From Rhizobium lentis (GTDB taxonomy: Bacteria > Pseudomonadota > Alphaproteobacteria > Rhizobiales > Rhizobiaceae), in the NCBI RefSeq assembly GCF_014200175.1, contig NZ_JACHBD010000009.1, positions 62,001 to 126,000 on the forward strand: DNA of 64,000 nt, read 5' to 3'. Each line of letters begins with the position of its first letter. The stretch's first letter is position 1. Positions 25,386 through 32,999 of the stretch are shown here, in pieces. The translations under genes were made by a program, and so were the position numbers. The notes beneath the pieces are model-generated. The model did not search any database. It saw nothing but the letters and a program-made list of their open reading frames with translations, and was not told the origin of the DNA.

Positions 25386-26735
25386 TCAGGCGCCGATAGC
25401 CCTCCCCTGCTCAACGTGATCAGCGCCGGTCGCATACCGGCTTTCCCGGAAGGGCAGGCCCAGGTGGTCGCGCAGAGTCTCGCCCTTCAGGACCGGATCG
25501 AAATAGCCGCGCTCCGTCAGGATCGGCAGGACGTGCGCGGCGAAGTCGTCAAAGCCTTCGGCGATGACGGGGAAGCCAAGGATGAAGCCGTCGGCGGCCC
25601 CGTGATCCACCCAGCGGATGATCTCGTCGGCGATATGCTCGGCGGTGCCGATAAAGGCAGTGCGCGGGGTGGCGGAATCGAGCGCGACCTGGCGGAGCGT
25701 CAGCCCTTTCTCGCGCGCCGTTCTTTTGATGCGGTCGGTGGTGGCGCGGAAATTGTTCCTGCCGATATCACCGAGCTCAGGGAACGGCTCATCGAGCGGG
25801 TAGACACTGAAATCGTGATGATCGAAAAACCTGCCGAGATAGAGGAGCGCCTCCTCGATCGTGACGAGATCGCGGATCGCCTGATACTTGGCCTCCGCCT
25901 CCCCGGCTGTTCTGCCGACGATAGGGCCGATGCCGGGATAGACGCCGACTTCCGCGCCGGGCCGTCCATGCGCGATGACGCTATCCTTGAGCTGACGATA
26001 AAAGCCTCGCGCCTCCTCGAACGGCCCGCCATTGGTGAAGACGGCGTCGGCATGCTTGCCGGCAAGCCTGATGCCGGAATCCGAAGCCCCCGCCTGGAAG
26101 ACGACGGGCTGGCCCTGTTTTGAACGGCCGATATTGAGCGGGCCTTCGATGCGGAAGAAACGGCCCTTGTGGTTAAGGCAATGCATTTTCGCCTTGTCGA
26201 CAAAGACGCCGGTCTCGCGATCGCGTACAAAAGCGTCATCCTCCCAGGAATCCCAGAGACCCTTGATCGCATCGATGTAATCCTCGGCGATCTCGTAGCG
26301 CAGCTCGTGCTCCGGATGTTCACGGCTGTAATTTCTGCCTGAACCCTCTAGCGGCGAGGTCACCGCATTCCACCCTGCCCTGCCGCCGCTGATGAGATCG
26401 ATCGAGGCAAACTGGCGGGCAATAGTGAAGGGGTCGCTGTAAGAAGTCGAGACCGTGCCGACGAGGCCGATCTTGGAAGTGGAGGCCGCCAGCGCCGAGA
26501 GAATGGCGATCGGCTCGAACCGGTTGAGGAAATGCGGGATCGACTGCTCGTTGATATAGAGCCCGTCGGCGACGAAGGCGAAAGCGATGCCGGCCGCCTC
26601 CGCCTTGCGCGCCGTCCTCACGAAGAAATCGAAATTGACGCTGGCATCGGCCGGACCGCTGGGATGTTTCCAGGCATTCATATGGCCGCCGGGACCCTGC
26701 AGCATGATGCCGAACGTGACGTGTTTCTGAACCAT
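25386..26735 (-). CDS. NtaA/SnaA/DszA-family flavin monooxygenase (CmoJ/YxeK-like candidate)
   Basis: Long-form luciferase-like monooxygenase (449 aa). Motifs are VTFGIMLQGPGGHMNAWKHP, GRAGWNAVTSPLEGSGRNYSREHPEHELRYEIAEDYIDAIKGLWDSWEDDAF split by short variable parts, FRIEGPLNIGRSKQGQPVVFQAGASDSG, and RTAFIGTAEHIADEIIRWVDHGAADGF. The start follows AAGGAGATTGATCC. It is the class that oxidises N-acetylated S-substituted cysteines in Bacillus. The exact substrate is unproven. Confidence 0.87.
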   Translation of the reverse strand: MVQKHVTFGIMLQGPGGHMNAWKHPSGPADASVNFDFFVRTARKAEAAGIAFAFVADGLYINEQSIPHFLNRFEPIAILSALAASTSKIGLVGTVSTSYSDPFTIARQFASIDLISGGRAGWNAVTSPLEGSGRNYSREHPEHELRYEIAEDYIDAIKGLWDSWEDDAFVRDRETGVFVDKAKMHCLNHKGRFFRIEGPLNIGRSKQGQPVVFQAGASDSGIRLAGKHADAVFTNGGPFEEARGFYRQLKDSVIAHGRPGAEVGVYPGIGPIVGRTAGEAEAKYQAIRDLVTIEEALLYLGRFFDHHDFSVYPLDEPFPELGDIGRNNFRATTDRIKRTAREKGLTLRQVALDSATPRTAFIGTAEHIADEIIRWVDHGAADGFILGFPVIAEGFDDFAAHVLPILTERGYFDPVLKGETLRDHLGLPFRESRYATGADHVEQGRAIGA

Positions 26736-26758
26736 GGATCAATCTCCTTGAAAAACGG

Positions 26759-27751
26759 TCAGGCGACGAGTGAAAGCCGCTCGGCGGCGAGCAGCTCGAT
26801 GGAGGCAAGGCGGTCAGCGGTCGAAAGCGCCGGCGTGTCGAGCACGAATTCATTGACGCCGTAGCGGCGATGGAGCTCGTCCAGTTCGTTGCGGATCTGC
26901 TTTGCCGTGCCGTGCAGCACACTCGGCACCTTCTCCTCGATGCGGTAATCGGTGAGGCCGGCCTGCCGGGCAAATTCCGCCGCCTGCTCTTCGCTGCCGA
27001 CATTGACGGTCTGGCCGTCCGGCAGGAACAGCTTGACGATCCTGAGCTTACCGACACGCTCGCGAGCATATTCCTCGCTTTCGGCAGCGAAGGCCGCGAG
27101 CGCCAGGATGGGACGCTTGCCGCCCGATGCCCGCTCATAGGCCTCGAAGGTCCTGCGCAGATTGTCGGAGTCGCCGTTCAGATGGCCGGCAAAGACCAGT
27201 TCCCAGCCTTTCTCGGCAGCGAGCTCGGCGCTCTCGACGCTGGCGCCGAGCAGGAAACGCTCCGGAGCCGTCGGCGGGAAAGGAGTCGCCTGCGCACCTT
27301 GGTGACTGGGGTCGGCGGCGAGATAGGTGTTGAGATCGGAAAGCTGGCTTGCGAAATCTGGCTTCCTGGCCGGATCGACGGCAAGCTGCAGGGCGCGCGT
27401 TGCGAGCGGAAAACCGCCCGGCGCCTTACCGACGCCGAGATCGACGCGGCCGGGCGCAAGCGATGCCAAAAGATTGAAGGTCTCGGCAACCTTATAGGCG
27501 CTGTAGTGCTGCAGCATGACGCCGCCGGAACCGATGCGGATCCTCGAGGTCCTGGCGAGAAGGTAGGCGATCAGCGCCTCCGGCGCCGAACTCGCCAGAT
27601 TGGACATGCCGTGATGTTCGGCGACCCAGAAACGGTGATAACCAAGTTCCTCGGCCCGGGCGGCAATCTTGACCGTCGCCCGCAGCGCATCCGCTGCAGT
27701 GAGGCCCTGCTCGATCGGGCTTTTGTCAAGAAGGCTGAGGAGGTAGGTCAT
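26759..27751 (-). CDS. Short-form luciferase-like monooxygenase (MsnO8/CmoO type)
   Basis: LLM enzyme (330 aa): LLDKSPIEQGLTAADALRATV at the start, HRFWVAEHHGMSNLASSAPE, RIGSGGVMLQHYSAYKVAE, GRVDLGVGKAPGGFP and FLLGASVESAELAAEKG. This MsnO8/YtmO pattern is common in organosulfur operons. First gene of the operon, with motif C in the promoter region. The ribosome site is weak. Confidence 0.85.
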   Translation of the reverse strand: MTYLLSLLDKSPIEQGLTAADALRATVKIAARAEELGYHRFWVAEHHGMSNLASSAPEALIAYLLARTSRIRIGSGGVMLQHYSAYKVAETFNLLASLAPGRVDLGVGKAPGGFPLATRALQLAVDPARKPDFASQLSDLNTYLAADPSHQGAQATPFPPTAPERFLLGASVESAELAAEKGWELVFAGHLNGDSDNLRRTFEAYERASGGKRPILALAAFAAESEEYARERVGKLRIVKLFLPDGQTVNVGSEEQAAEFARQAGLTDYRIEEKVPSVLHGTAKQIRNELDELHRRYGVNEFVLDTPALSTADRLASIELLAAERLSLVA

Positions 27752-27782
27752 GGCGCCATAATCCGCTCAGAGGTTGCAATAA

Positions 27783-27803
27783 TTACTCTATAAAATCAGT
27801 AGA
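27783..27803. promoter_or_regulatory. TATAGA-type motif C
   Basis: Plus-strand TTACTCTATAAAATCAGTAG, i.e. GATTTTATAGAGTAA toward the LLM operon, 32-52 bases before its start. It shares ATTTTATAGA with motif B and nearly so with motif A. Confidence 0.45.
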
Positions 27804-27821
27804 CAAACGTCATTATAAGAA

Positions 27822-28028
27822 ATGACATTCTCTTTCGCGGACATTGAGAGAAAAAAGCAGCCGCAGCTGAGACGGAAGGATGTCGACCAATATGAAGAAA
27901 CGCAGGAGACGCTGGCGCTGCTGAAGGTGCTGGCGCTCACCAATCGACAGGTCGAGGAAGGCAGGCTGCGTCCTCAATCGGAATCCTTCGCGCGCATCCG
28001 CAAACGCCTGGCCGACAACCAGTCCTGA
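27822..28028 (+). CDS. ParD/RHH-like antitoxin, intact
   Basis: Small charged protein (68 aa), MTFSFADIERKKQ... with a C-terminal EEGRLRPQSESFARIRKRLADNQ. The size, charge and TGATG overlap with a ParE-like reading frame identify it as the antitoxin half of a type II toxin-antitoxin pair. Its frame is intact although its toxin is destroyed. It lies beside repC, a usual place for plasmid addiction modules. Confidence 0.65.
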   Translation: MTFSFADIERKKQPQLRRKDVDQYEETQETLALLKVLALTNRQVEEGRLRPQSESFARIRKRLADNQS

Positions 28029-28349
28029 TGCATTACCGTGTTCTTCTTGCCTAGGACGCGGAACGCGACGTCGAGTATCTCTATCGTTTCATTGCCGCCC
28101 GCGACGGCGCCGAGACGGCAGAGCGCATCCTGACGGAGATCGAACGCGCCTGCGCCGACTTCCACAAATTCCGGCCCGCGGAAATATTCGGAAGGAACTG
28201 GCCAGTATCGGTATCTCCGAATACCGCGAACTGCACCACAAGCCTGGCGTATGATTTCCCGTATCATCGGCACCGACGTCGTCGTCTACTGCGTGGCGGA
28301 CGGACGTCGCGACTTGCATGCCTTCCGGGAACGAAGGCTTATCCGCTAA
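28028..28349 (+). pseudogene. ParE/RelE-family toxin, degraded
   Basis: Starts MHYRVLLA, then an in-frame TAG at codon 9, followed by DAERDVEYLYRFIAARDGAETAERIL. The frame then breaks in the TTCCGGCCCGCGG stretch, where one base is missing relative to an expected F-P-A-R-G-N-I. A second base is missing at AAGCCTGGCGTATG (expected KPWRM). The last part, RIIGTDVVVYCVADGRRDLHAFRERRLIR, is intact ParE C-terminus. One nonsense and two single-base deletions make it non-functional. Confidence 0.75.
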
Positions 28350-28429
28350 CATCCTGCATACCCCCTCTCCGGTTTCGGCATCGTCGCCGGCGATCATCCG
28401 AGCATGGATGACCCAGACGAGCGGAAAAC

Positions 28430-29734
28430 CTATCCCGCCTTTCGGCCGGCCGGCGCATTTGCCCGCAGGAGCGCCATCAACATCGGGCCGATTGCGAATT
28501 CCCCCTTTTCGCTTCGCCGCGTCAGGTCGCGAAGATAGCCGCCGGCTGAATTGATATGGCCGCCCCGCTCCAGGATGCATGCCATCACCGTCGCGGCATT
28601 TTCCGGTCCCATTGCGTTTGCAGCCTCCTCGTAGGCTGACGGACTGACGCCGAGCATCGATCGCACCGTCACAGCCGCGGTCATCAAATCACGCCAGTTG
28701 CGGACGTCGCCATTCGGCCCGTAGGCAAGGATTTCAGGGCAGGCCTGCAGAACCAAGCCTAGCGGAAAGGATTTCAATCCGGCGGCGGCGTCTCGGCGGT
28801 CGGGTTGTCCACCCTGCTGTCCGGGCCGATTGTCCGAACGGATCGCCTCGCTTCTCTCCTCTTCCAGCGTCCCGTGGCCTCGCCCGCTGTCTTGCTTCGG
28901 CGTCGCGCCCTGCTTCGTTTCGAAGCTTGGTTCAAGTTCAGATAGGGATTCGGAGTGTGAATTCTGTATGTGACGCTCGATATAACCGGCATTGCCGCGC
29001 TGTTTTGTCAATTTAACTCTAATTTCCAGCCGGTTAAGGATATCCCCCCTGAGCGCCGTCAATGCGTCCAGCAATTGTTCGAGCTGTGCCGTCGTCGGCG
29101 AGCGGGGCAGCCCCTCGACCAGGTCTCGAAAGTCCTGGTACAGGCCCTGCCAATCCCCCTCAACGTCTTCATCGGCAGCCGCTTCGATCAGCTTGGCGAT
29201 ATCACGGCGGCAAAGCGTGATGCGTTCGCGCAGACGCTGAACATGCAGCCGCTCGGCCATGACCTCGGCGGCCAGTTGCTCGATCTCTTCGGCGCGGGCC
29301 AGCAGCGGCGCCAGCGAGAAGCCGAAAGCATCGTTTACCTCCCCTGCCCTATCCCGGCGGACATAACGCTTGCCGTTGGGACTATCCTTGCGCAGCAGAA
29401 GGCCCGCCTCGACGAGTGCTGCAAGATGGCGCCGCACGGTCTGCTCGGCCATGCCGTGCGTTCTGAGCGAAAGCTGGACATTCGACGGGAATACGATCAA
29501 CCCGTTTCCCTGGGTCAGCTCGTTCTTTGGATAAAAGCTTAAGAGCGCATTGAGCACGGCGAGTGCGCGGTCGCTGATGCCAAGCAGCGGCTTTGCTTCG
29601 CACAGCGCACGAAACAGCTTCCACTTGTCGACCGATTGGTCAGGCCTGATTTCACCTGCCATCACCTGGCTTGCGAGCATGCCAAGCGTCATCGACCGCC
29701 GCCCGAAGGGCGTCGTTATACTTCCGGTTTCCAT
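28430..29734 (-). CDS. repC: Replication initiator RepC
   Basis: Replication initiator of a repABC replicon (434 aa from the chosen start). The N-terminal winged-helix half has GISDRALAVLNALLSFYP, LIVFPSNVQLSLRTHGMAEQTVRRHLAALVEAGLL and SPNGKRYVRR. The C-terminal half has ARAEEIEQLAAEV and the conserved VVTVRSMLGVSPSAYEEA-type segment, seen here as AAVTVRSMLG. The start is the ATG at 29732-29734 after GAGGTGGAAGAG; an earlier in-frame ATG lies inside the ctRNA region. The origin is expected within the gene. Expression is limited by the antisense RNA in the repB-repC spacer. Confidence 0.95.
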   Translation of the reverse strand: METGSITTPFGRRSMTLGMLASQVMAGEIRPDQSVDKWKLFRALCEAKPLLGISDRALAVLNALLSFYPKNELTQGNGLIVFPSNVQLSLRTHGMAEQTVRRHLAALVEAGLLLRKDSPNGKRYVRRDRAGEVNDAFGFSLAPLLARAEEIEQLAAEVMAERLHVQRLRERITLCRRDIAKLIEAAADEDVEGDWQGLYQDFRDLVEGLPRSPTTAQLEQLLDALTALRGDILNRLEIRVKLTKQRGNAGYIERHIQNSHSESLSELEPSFETKQGATPKQDSGRGHGTLEEERSEAIRSDNRPGQQGGQPDRRDAAAGLKSFPLGLVLQACPEILAYGPNGDVRNWRDLMTAAVTVRSMLGVSPSAYEEAANAMGPENAATVMACILERGGHINSAGGYLRDLTRRSEKGEFAIGPMLMALLRANAPAGRKAG

Positions 29735-29791
29735 CTCTTCCACCTCAAAGAGGCAAAAGAAATCCGCTCGCCAAAACGACGCCAAAAACTC

Positions 29792-29820
29792 TTGACAGCG
29801 ATTCTCGGAAGTGCGATTCT
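29792..29820 (+). promoter_or_regulatory. Promoter of the repABC counter-transcribed RNA
   Basis: TTGACA (29792-29797), a 17-base spacer and GATTCT (29815-29820) form a strong sigma70-type promoter reading against the rep operon, in the repB-repC spacer where ctRNA promoters of repABC replicons lie. Confidence 0.7.
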
Positions 29821-29826
29821 CGGAGG

Positions 29827-29884
29827 TGTTCAAGACTACGAGGAAAGCTTCCGTGACGGTGACGTTCGGGGGCTTTTTTCTTTT
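29827..29884 (+). ncRNA. repABC counter-transcribed RNA (incompatibility RNA)
   Basis: A short RNA of about 58 bases, antisense to the repC leader, inferred from the promoter at 29792-29820 and a terminator hairpin (29846-29853 with 29867-29874, AGCTTCCG/CGGGGGCT including G-U pairs) followed by TTTTTTCTTTT. In known repABC plasmids this RNA represses repC and sets copy number and incompatibility. The exact start is predicted from the -10 box. Confidence 0.7.
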
Positions 29885-29904
29885 GCGCGTTATCTCCTAT
29901 CCGA

Positions 29905-29920
29905 ATTGTCAGCTGACAAT
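29905..29920. promoter_or_regulatory. parS-like site 1 (repB-repC spacer)
   Basis: ATTGTCAGCTGACAAT, a perfect 16-bp palindrome, identical to the site upstream of repA. This is the type of RepB-binding centromere found in repABC replicons. Confidence 0.75.
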
Positions 29921-29933
29921 CGGTCTAACTGCC

Positions 29934-30923
29934 TCATTTTACCTCATTTACCTCTTCGAACTCGGCGGCGAGGCCGACCAACCGCTGAGCCAGGAATTCT
30001 GAAAACTCCGCCGATTTGACGGTGATGCGAAAGGTTTTCCCGGAGCGGGTCACCGAAGCAAGTTGCCTGCCGCCTTGAGTGCGAAGCGTCTGCTCGGCTC
30101 GCTGCGGTGCGCTCTTTTCCTCGAGCGCCTTCCAGATTGCGTCGAAGCGGCTATTGCTGTCCAGAGTCTGGAACGCTGCCGCACCAACTGCGGCCCGCGC
30201 CTTCTTCTGCCCGCCAGCCTCCCTGAATTTCTCCGCAAAAGCCAACCAGCGCGGCCGTCCGACCTTGGGCGCCGGTCCGATGGCGAGAATGATCTCGGGA
30301 TCGATCGTCTGCGCCACCTGCAGCAGCCTCGACGTTTCCGGCTTGTCCGTCGCCAGCGCCTGGGCAATCATGTCGCGGCTGAAGCCGTGTTCATCCATGC
30401 GCCGCGCAAACAGCGCCCGTTCGATGAAGCTTAGGTCGACGCGCGGGCCGTTTTCCTGACCCTGTGCGAGGATCAGTTCTTCGTCCGTCAGCTTGCGCAC
30501 CACAGCCTTGATGGGAACCCCGATCTCCGCAGCCGCACGCAGACGCCTGTGACCATAGGCTGCCTGGTAATGCCCGGCCGTTACCGGATCCGGCCTCACC
30601 AGGATCGGAACCTGCTGTCCGCTTTCCTGGATCGATTGCTTCAACCGCTCGAATTCGGGGTCCATATCGACCGGGATGCGGTCGCGAATAAAGGACATCT
30701 CGACGGCAGCCGGATCGATCTCCAGCACTTTGTCGCCGGAGGCAAGCGATTCGCGCAGCGCCTTGGCGGCCGCCGCTTCCTCGCCTAGCCGCCCAAGCGA
30801 CAGGTTCATCGCCTTGACTGCTCCCGATGGGCGATGCGGCGGCGGCGCGCCCGGCGCCTCCGGCCGTGCCGACTCCACGGCGCCGACCATGCTCTTCAGG
30901 ATATCGCGACCTTTTGGGCTCAT
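29934..30923 (-). CDS. repB: Partitioning protein RepB
   Basis: ParB-family centromere-binding protein (329 aa). ParB/Sulfiredoxin-like domain near residues 60-150: DRIPVDMDPEFERLKQSIQESGQQVPILVRPDP and YQAAYGHRRLRAAAEIG. A helix-turn-helix region follows (DMIAQALATDKPETSRLLQVAQ). The C-terminus is the dimerisation end. The ATG (30921-30923) overlaps the repA stop, with GGAG six bases upstream. It should bind the ATTGTCAGCTGACAAT palindromes. Confidence 0.95.
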   Translation of the reverse strand: MSPKGRDILKSMVGAVESARPEAPGAPPPHRPSGAVKAMNLSLGRLGEEAAAAKALRESLASGDKVLEIDPAAVEMSFIRDRIPVDMDPEFERLKQSIQESGQQVPILVRPDPVTAGHYQAAYGHRRLRAAAEIGVPIKAVVRKLTDEELILAQGQENGPRVDLSFIERALFARRMDEHGFSRDMIAQALATDKPETSRLLQVAQTIDPEIILAIGPAPKVGRPRWLAFAEKFREAGGQKKARAAVGAAAFQTLDSNSRFDAIWKALEEKSAPQRAEQTLRTQGGRQLASVTRSGKTFRITVKSAEFSEFLAQRLVGLAAEFEEVNEVK

Positions 30924-32137
30924 GTCCTGCTCCACGCACTGCGAATGAGTTGCTCGACCTCGGCATTGACGCTGTCGACGGATTCGACGCCGCGATCATA
31001 GGTCTGGCGATGCATCGTCTCGCGCCCCGCCTCGTAGATCGTCTGCTTGGACAGGCCCGCATCCGAAACCGCGGTGGACTTGACCATCATCGAGGTCAGC
31101 ACGCGCTCGCCGAACAGGCTGCGCAGGAAGGCGACGATCTGTGCCTGCGGGCCGTCATTGGCCTCGTAGCGGGTGACGAGATAACGCATCCAGTCGTAAT
31201 CAAGATTGCCGCCGGCCTCTTTGACCACGGATAGAAGGTCGGAGGTCATCGTCAGGAACTGGTTCATCGAGGCCACGTCGAGCATCTGCGGATGAACGGT
31301 AATGAGCACAGCGGTCGCGGCGCAGAGAGCAGACAGCGTCAGGAAACCGAGGGTAGGCGGGCAATCGATGATGACGACGTCATAGTTCTCTTCTAGCGAA
31401 TGCAGTGCATTGCCGACCCGCATGAAGAACATGTCCTTGTCATCGCGGTTGGTATCGGCCAGCGCCTTTGGAGTATCGTGTTCGAACTCGTGCAGTTCGA
31501 GATTGCCGGGGATGAGGTCGAGACCGGGGAAATACGTCTGGCGGACAATGTCGGCGACGTCGCGGCGTGTCTCGTCATACTTGATGGCGCCGTAAAGCGT
31601 CTCATTTTCGCCGACATCGAATTCCGGCTGATAGCCGAGCATCGCCGACATCGATGCCTGCGGGTCGAGATCGACGGCAAGGACGCGATAGCCGCGGAGC
31701 GCCAGGAACTGCGCCAGATGGATGGATGTCGTCGTCTTGCCGGAACCGCCCTTGAAATTGGTGACGGCGATCACCTGGAGATGGTCGCCTGGCCGGCGCA
31801 TCGGCAGATAGGAAGGCTTGGTGCGTCCGAGATGCTGGCGCATCGCATGAATTTCTTCGAGCGAGAACACCCGGCGGCCGGCGGCCGTCTTTTCGGGATT
31901 GATGCTTTCCACCTGGGCGGCGAGGTGGCGAACATAGCTGTCGGTGACGCCAAGCAGCTTGGCGGTCTCGGTGCTGCTGAACCGCCGCAGCGATTTGCGC
32001 GCATCGGGCGAAAACAACCGCTCGAACAGCACCTGCAACTGGCTGCTGAGCATCGTCGAGTCCTGCGCTATGGTCTCGTCGATCGAGACCTGACTCGCTC
32101 TCTTGGCTTTCTCGACAATCGCGGCCTTGGTCGGCAT
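30920..32137 (-). CDS. repA: Partitioning ATPase RepA
   Basis: ParA-family Walker ATPase (405 aa). An N-terminal DNA-binding region (FSSTETAKLLGVTDSYVRHLA, a helix-turn-helix; LPMRRPGDHLQVIAVTNFKGG) leads into the deviant Walker A KGGSGKTTT, then DLDPQASMSAMLGYQPE and YDVVIIDCPPTLGFLTLSAL. It autorepresses the rep operon together with RepB and drives partition. Ribosome site AGGA upstream of the ATG. First gene of the repABC operon. Confidence 0.96.
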   Translation of the reverse strand: MPTKAAIVEKAKRASQVSIDETIAQDSTMLSSQLQVLFERLFSPDARKSLRRFSSTETAKLLGVTDSYVRHLAAQVESINPEKTAAGRRVFSLEEIHAMRQHLGRTKPSYLPMRRPGDHLQVIAVTNFKGGSGKTTTSIHLAQFLALRGYRVLAVDLDPQASMSAMLGYQPEFDVGENETLYGAIKYDETRRDVADIVRQTYFPGLDLIPGNLELHEFEHDTPKALADTNRDDKDMFFMRVGNALHSLEENYDVVIIDCPPTLGFLTLSALCAATAVLITVHPQMLDVASMNQFLTMTSDLLSVVKEAGGNLDYDWMRYLVTRYEANDGPQAQIVAFLRSLFGERVLTSMMVKSTAVSDAGLSKQTIYEAGRETMHRQTYDRGVESVDSVNAEVEQLIRSAWSRT

Positions 32138-32165
32138 TCACGCAAATCCTGATAAATCGGGTAAT

Positions 32166-32202
32166 TTTGCGCAAATGAGCGTGAGTCTGGTGATTCCGTC
32201 AA
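32166..32202 (-). promoter_or_regulatory. Candidate repA promoter and palindrome
   Basis: On the minus strand TTGACG (32202-32197) is followed after about 17 bases by a weak -10 (CTCATT). A TTTGCGCAAA palindrome (32166-32175) lies between it and the repA start, a plausible RepA operator. Promoter strength cannot be judged by eye. Confidence 0.4.
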
Positions 32203-32279
32203 GCGATTTCTTGGTTAGCCAATCAATAACGAACCGGATTCGACGAAAAAATCACGTGGAATTCCGGAATCTTAGCGAA

Positions 32280-32295
32280 ATTGTCAGCTGACAAT
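32280..32295. promoter_or_regulatory. parS-like site 2 (upstream of repA)
   Basis: ATTGTCAGCTGACAAT, identical in all 16 bases to the site at 29905, about 140 bases upstream of the repA start. Confidence 0.75.
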
Positions 32296-32373
32296 GGCGC
32301 CGGACCGGCTCCGCCGAAGCCGGCCGAACCGCCAAACCTCGTTGCCGACTCATCGCGGGCTGGCTCCGTCGCT

Positions 32374-32393
32374 CGGCACGGCACGGCACGGCA
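32374..32393. repeat. CGGCA pentanucleotide tandem repeat
   Basis: Four perfect CGGCA units followed by a partial CGG, between the upstream parS-like site and the 58-aa gene. Confidence 0.7.
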
Positions 32394-32417
32394 CGGTGCG
32401 GCCCGGCTGAGGATTTC

Positions 32418-32594
32418 TCACTTATAGACAGACGAGCGGTACAGGCTTTCGGCGTCCAGCCCGCGAACGGGTTCATTGCCGGAGGACTTGTCATTTGCGT
32501 CTTGGGCTTCGGGATCGCGGCGTGACGGGGCAAGGCCGAGCATTTGTTCGAGACGACCGGCATTGAGCGGAGCGCTTATTCCCTTGAAGTTCAT
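32418..32594 (-). CDS. Small hypothetical protein, 58 aa, upstream of repA
   Basis: A short frame, MNFKGISAPLNAGRLEQMLG ... RGLDAESLYRSSVYK, with codon positions rich in G/C at third bases, as in real genes here. The ribosome site is weak (AAAGATG). Not recognised; a cytosolic, charged peptide. Located about 300 bases upstream of the rep operon on the same strand. Confidence 0.45.
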   Translation of the reverse strand: MNFKGISAPLNAGRLEQMLGLAPSRRDPEAQDANDKSSGNEPVRGLDAESLYRSSVYK

Positions 32595-32999
32595 CTTTCA
32601 TCTTTCGTCTGCGTATGGGCTTGCGAGGAGCCGCAGAGATAAGCGCAATTTCAACCTGCAGAGAACCGCCCGCCGGCGTTATCACCATCTTTTGGATTCA
32701 AGGCAGAAAGGGGAGGGGAGAAGGAGCCTGCAATACCGGGAAGGATTGCCCGACAAAACAAAAGCTCCTGCTAGGCGAATCAGGCGCCGATCGATACGCT
32801 CGGCGGCAATAGACAGGCTGAATGCCATTCTCCCAGCCCAACCCATCTGGATATCCTGCGACGAACGAGCTTTCCCTAGCGGAACTTATGGCAGCTTCAC
32901 TTCCGTGTGCCAAATTCCTCTTTATTTAGCGACTATTTACCATAAGCATCTGTTGCCACGACTGCGCCAGCCATGGAGCGCAGAAAGAATGTTCAGCCG
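32595..32999. other. Intergenic stretch between rep region and ROK kinase
   Basis: About 400 bases with no supported gene. Base use is AT-richer toward 32.9 kb. An open plus-strand frame crosses it but shows no family motif or ribosome site. Confidence 0.5.
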
